From Rhynchopus sp. YZ270_cl-10 (lineage: Eukaryota > Euglenozoa > Diplonemea > Diplonemida > Diplonemidae): 64,000 nucleotides of DNA. The first letter of the stretch is position 1, and every line of letters starts with the position of its first letter. The DNA is taken from positions 1,214,001 through 1,278,000 of the forward strand of contig OZ037910.1 in NCBI GenBank assembly GCA_964035575.1. The letters run 5' to 3'. The position numbers and the translations under genes are program-made. Below are positions 61,124 to 64,000 of the stretch, one piece after another. The notes beneath the pieces are model-generated. The model saw only the letters and a list, made by a program, of their open reading frames with translations, searched no databases and was not told the origin of the DNA.

Positions 61124-63950
61124 ATGCGGAGGAAGGCCCTTCTGGGGGTGCTATGTGTGTTGGTGGTGGGCAGCAACAACAGCAACTGCTACAGCAACAG
61201 CAGCAAGAACAACAGCATCAGCTCCACCTACAGCAACTGCAACGGTTGCAACAAGAGCAACATCAACAGCAACAACAGCAATGGCAGCTACTGCAGTAAC
61301 AGCAACAACAACAGCAACTGCTACAGCAACAGCAGCAAGAGCAACAGCAACAGCAACTGCTACAGCAACAGCAGCAAGAACAACAGCATCAGCTCCACCT
61401 ACAGCAACTGCAACGGTTGCAACAAGAGCAACATCAACAGCAACAACAGCAATGGCAGCTACTGCAGTAACAGCAACAACAACAGCAACTGCTACAGCAA
61501 CAGCAGCAAGAGCAACAGCAACAGCAACAACAGCAATGGCAACTACTGCAGTAACAGCAACAACAGCAGCAAGTGCTACAGTATCAGCTCCACCTACAGC
61601 AACTGCAACGGTCGCAACAAGAGCTACAACATCAGCAACTACAGCAATGGCAACTACTACAGCAACAGCAACAGCAACAGCATCTGCCTCAGCAACAGCA
61701 ACAAGAGCAACAGCATCAGCTCCACCTACAGCAAATGCAACAGCTGCAACAAGAGTAACATCAACAGCAACAACAGCAATGGCAACTGCCACAGCAACAA
61801 CAACAGCAACTGCCTCAGCAACAGCAGCAAGAGCAGCAGCAACAGCTCCAACTACTGCAACTGCAACGGCTGCAACAAGAGCTTCATCATCAAATACAGC
61901 AATGGCAACACCAACACCAACAGCAACAGCAACTGCTGCAACAGCAACTTCTGCAGCGCCAGCAGAAACAGTCCCCCCATTCCCCCCCATTATTACCCCA
62001 AAAAGAGGCCTTTGGTGCCCAACAACCTAAGCGGCTGCAGCTTTGATAGCAGCAACAACAACAACTCCAGCAACAACAGCAGACACTGGTGTAGAGGTGG
62101 AGAGCCAGGTGTGCGATGTGATACGGGTGTATGCAGCTATTTAGACGTACAACACAGCAGAAGCCACAATTACAACAGTCCCAGCAACAGCAGCAGCAGC
62201 GATAGCAGCAGCAGCAGCAGCAGCAGCAACCGCAACAGCAGCAGCACCAGCAACAACACCGGCAGCAACACCATCAGAGGCTACAACAGCAGCATCAACA
62301 GCAACTTTAGCAGTAGCTACAGTAACAGCAACAACAGCAGCACCAATGATAGCAGCAGCAGCAGCAGCAACTGCAACAACAGCAGCACCAGCAGCAGCAC
62401 CAGCAGCAGCACCAGCAGCAACACCATCAGAGGCCACAACAGCAGCAACAACAACAACATTAGCAGTAACGGCAGTAACAGCTACAACAGCAGCACCAGT
62501 GATAGCAGCAGCAGTAGCAGCAAATGCAACAACAGCAGCACCAGCGGCAGCACCAGCAGCAACACCAGCAGCAACACCATCAGAGGCTACAACAGCAGCA
62601 ACAACAGCAGCAGCTGCAACCGCAACAACAGCAACACCTTCAGAGACTACAACAGCAGCAACTCCAACAACAGCCCACATGGTGACAGCGGAGGTATGCT
62701 GGTGTTCTGGGGCAGCCTTGTGGGGCCTGAAACTTTAGGTGGCTGTGTGTCGATGCGTATGTGGAGTACTGTTCTCACCCCCAATGTTCACATGGGGCGT
62801 GCAGAACATGGGCTTGGGTTTGACTGGTGGAGCATCCTCTGGGAACGCCTTTCTTCTCTTCGCCGACCAGACCCCCGCTGGGTAGCCGAGGCACCTGAGT
62901 GGGGTGTGTTTGTGTCGTTTGCAGTCCTCGATCTGTGGAAGGACAGACGTGCCCCTACCCTCAGTCATTACATTTTGTGGCTGATGCGTAGGAGGACCAG
63001 GAAGACGCGACGGGGGTACAGGTCCTTGAACTGGATCAAGACGCAGGCAGGCAAGCTCCATCGGCGCAAGGCGCACACTCGTCCGCCCTCTCCGGTTGCA
63101 CGCCTTTTTCTGAGCGCACTGTGCCGAGTGCGAAGGGAGTGGCGCCTGTTGAGGCTTGCGGTGTCGCTGGTCGGATCTGCGATCCAGGCTGATGGCCCGC
63201 TACTCTGGATCGGGATGTCCCTACTGGTCTCGCTGTCGCTGTTGTGGCGAGCGGTGACGCCCTGGGACCTGCGCCCACCAACACCTCGATTTGTGAAAGT
63301 TGAGGAGGCCGCCCATTGGGATGACGAGGTTGCTCACCTGGCAGAGGATGTGGGTGATGAGGAGGTCGCTGTATGGGATGATGAGTTCGTGGAAGGTGAC
63401 GACGACTGGGCTTGGGGATTGCGCGATGAGGTTGACGACTGGGAGTTCCCTGAGGAATACATCCCGCACGACCAGTTAGTTGGTGGATGTGCCGATGCAA
63501 CGCTGTCCGCGACATACGGAGATCATGCTCTGGAAGTGGACAGAATCCTGGGGGAAGCCCATGCCCAACGTGTACCAAATAATTTTGTACACGACTGCAG
63601 CCTAGCGGCCATTCACGCATCGGGTTGGCGCTCCGCTCCGCCGTCCTACTCCACCGACCGGAAAGACATCGGCGACTTGGCGGTAACGCTAGAACGTGCG
63701 ATGAGGAGTGTCCTCAAGTCCGGCGATGCGCTCACTCGTTGGATTGATGGGGTCAGAGGATCTGCAAAGTTGGACCACCTTGCCCTGCGTCTCTTCGCGG
63801 TGAGGCGCAACCTCAACATCGTCATCGTTCAGGCTGGAGCGACCCCGATCGTCCTGATCGCGCCAGGTGAGGGGAACATAAAGAACGAGGAAAAGCGCGC
63901 CAAGGAGTTGATGGGTCGCACGACGGTAGCCGTGGCGCTGTGCAATGGCC
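61124..63950 (+). CDS. Long ORF: signal peptide, Asn/Ser/Cys-rich stretch, OTU-like peptidase region (no stop in window)
   Basis: From ATG 61124 this frame is open to the window end, over 940 codons before it enters a reversed retroposon at 63951. MRRKALLGVLCVLVVGSNNS is a good signal peptide. About 500 residues of Asn, Ser, Cys, Tyr and Lys follow, encoded by CAG/AAC-type repeats; the other two forward frames give Gln runs or Ala/Thr runs and are shorter. From about residue 530 composition becomes ordinary: a basic region, a hydrophobic pair (LLRLAVSLVGSAIQ, PLLWIGMSLLVSLSLLW), an acidic region, then VPNNFVHDCSLAAIHASGWR and LDHLALRLFAVRRNLNIVIV, an OTU-like peptidase pattern with a candidate catalytic Cys. 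Whether this is a host gene or part of a LINE-like element is open. Confidence 0.6.
61160..62670. repeat. CAG/CAA/AAC trinucleotide-rich region
   Basis: 1.5 kb built almost only of AAC, AGC, CAG-type triplets. The triplet structure keeps all frames mostly open, and this produces large spurious ORFs on both strands. Confidence 0.85.
61202..61520. repeat. 171-bp tandem duplication within the Asn/Ser-rich stretch
   Basis: Two nearly identical copies (61202-61372 and 61373 onward to about 61520) of a CAG/CAA/AAC-rich unit. The period is 57 codons, so the frame is kept. Confidence 0.75.
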
Positions 63951-64000
63951 TTTTTTTTCTCTTTTATGTACTTGGTCTTTTTTTGTATGTGAGAATAGAA
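63951..64000 (-). mobile_element. Monomer-array retroposon, copy 4, 3' end in reverse orientation
   Basis: The last 50 bases are the reverse complement of the 3' end of copies 1-3 (poly(T), then CTCTTTTATGTACTTGGTC, then TTCTATTCTCACATAC reversed). The element continues beyond the window. Confidence 0.85.

Noticed and set aside
61151-61990. Minus-strand Ala/Val ORF and + strand Gln-run or Ala/Thr-run ORFs in the triplet region
   Set aside because: Triplet repeats open all frames. Only the + frame from 61124 continues with ordinary composition past 62700.

Overview
The window is nuclear DNA of a unicellular eukaryote. GC-rich genes with well-kept reading frames sit in AT-rich spacers full of homopolymers and small repeats. 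About 20 protein genes can be supported. All of them lie on the + strand apart from one small ORF nested in an intron. Nearly every start codon follows, within about 10-60 nt, a pyrimidine-rich tract ending in AG. Cis-introns are few (15 modelled) and uniform: every donor is GTAT, 14 of 15 GTATG, and acceptors are YAG. One-way gene order, acceptor-like AGs before the ATG and a BspA-like LRR protein make a spliced-leader euglenozoan (bodonid- or diplonemid-like) my best guess. That placement is inference. No spliced-leader gene, rRNA or tRNA is visible.

Layout. 1-9.2 kb: an RPAP2/Rtr1-type RNA polymerase II CTD phosphatase, then a very long Hsp70-like protein with a disordered tail. 9.2-14 kb: gene-free, with hairpins and a hAT-type MITE. 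14-20.6 kb: class V PLP aminotransferase, a Harbinger-like MITE, a ubiquitin-like/LRR protein, a rhomboid protease, a J protein and a phospholipid scramblase. 20.6-31.3 kb: a repeat-rich gap, a Gln-rich protein, the DNA polymerase alpha B subunit, a membrane J protein, and a four-exon coiled-coil protein whose last intron holds an (8-bp)n array and an antisense ORF. 32.5-37 kb: an FCP1/NIF-type phosphatase carrying two bacterial RTX/M10-C-like repeats, and an unknown protein. 37-42.9 kb: gene-free, with several dispersed repeats and a CAGGG-ended transposon remnant. 42.9-54.8 kb: unknown proteins, a WBP4-like U1-type zinc finger protein, a Yos1/IER3IP1 homologue, a mitochondrial aspartate aminotransferase and single-TM proteins. 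55.4-64 kb: a cluster of poly(A)-tailed retroposons, some with 5' tandem monomer arrays and target duplications, inserted in coding-looking sequence. It is followed by a long ORF (from 61124) with a signal peptide and an Asn/Ser/Cys-rich stretch, which runs into a reversed retroposon at 63951.

The genes do not form one pathway; they are general housekeeping (transcription, replication, protein folding and quality control, ER-Golgi traffic, mitochondria). The most unusual content is the domain combinations (Hsp70 plus disordered tail, RTX repeats plus phosphatase, Ubl plus LRR), the retroposons with 5' monomers, and three families of 45-60 bp dispersed repeats found in spacers, 3' flanks and introns.
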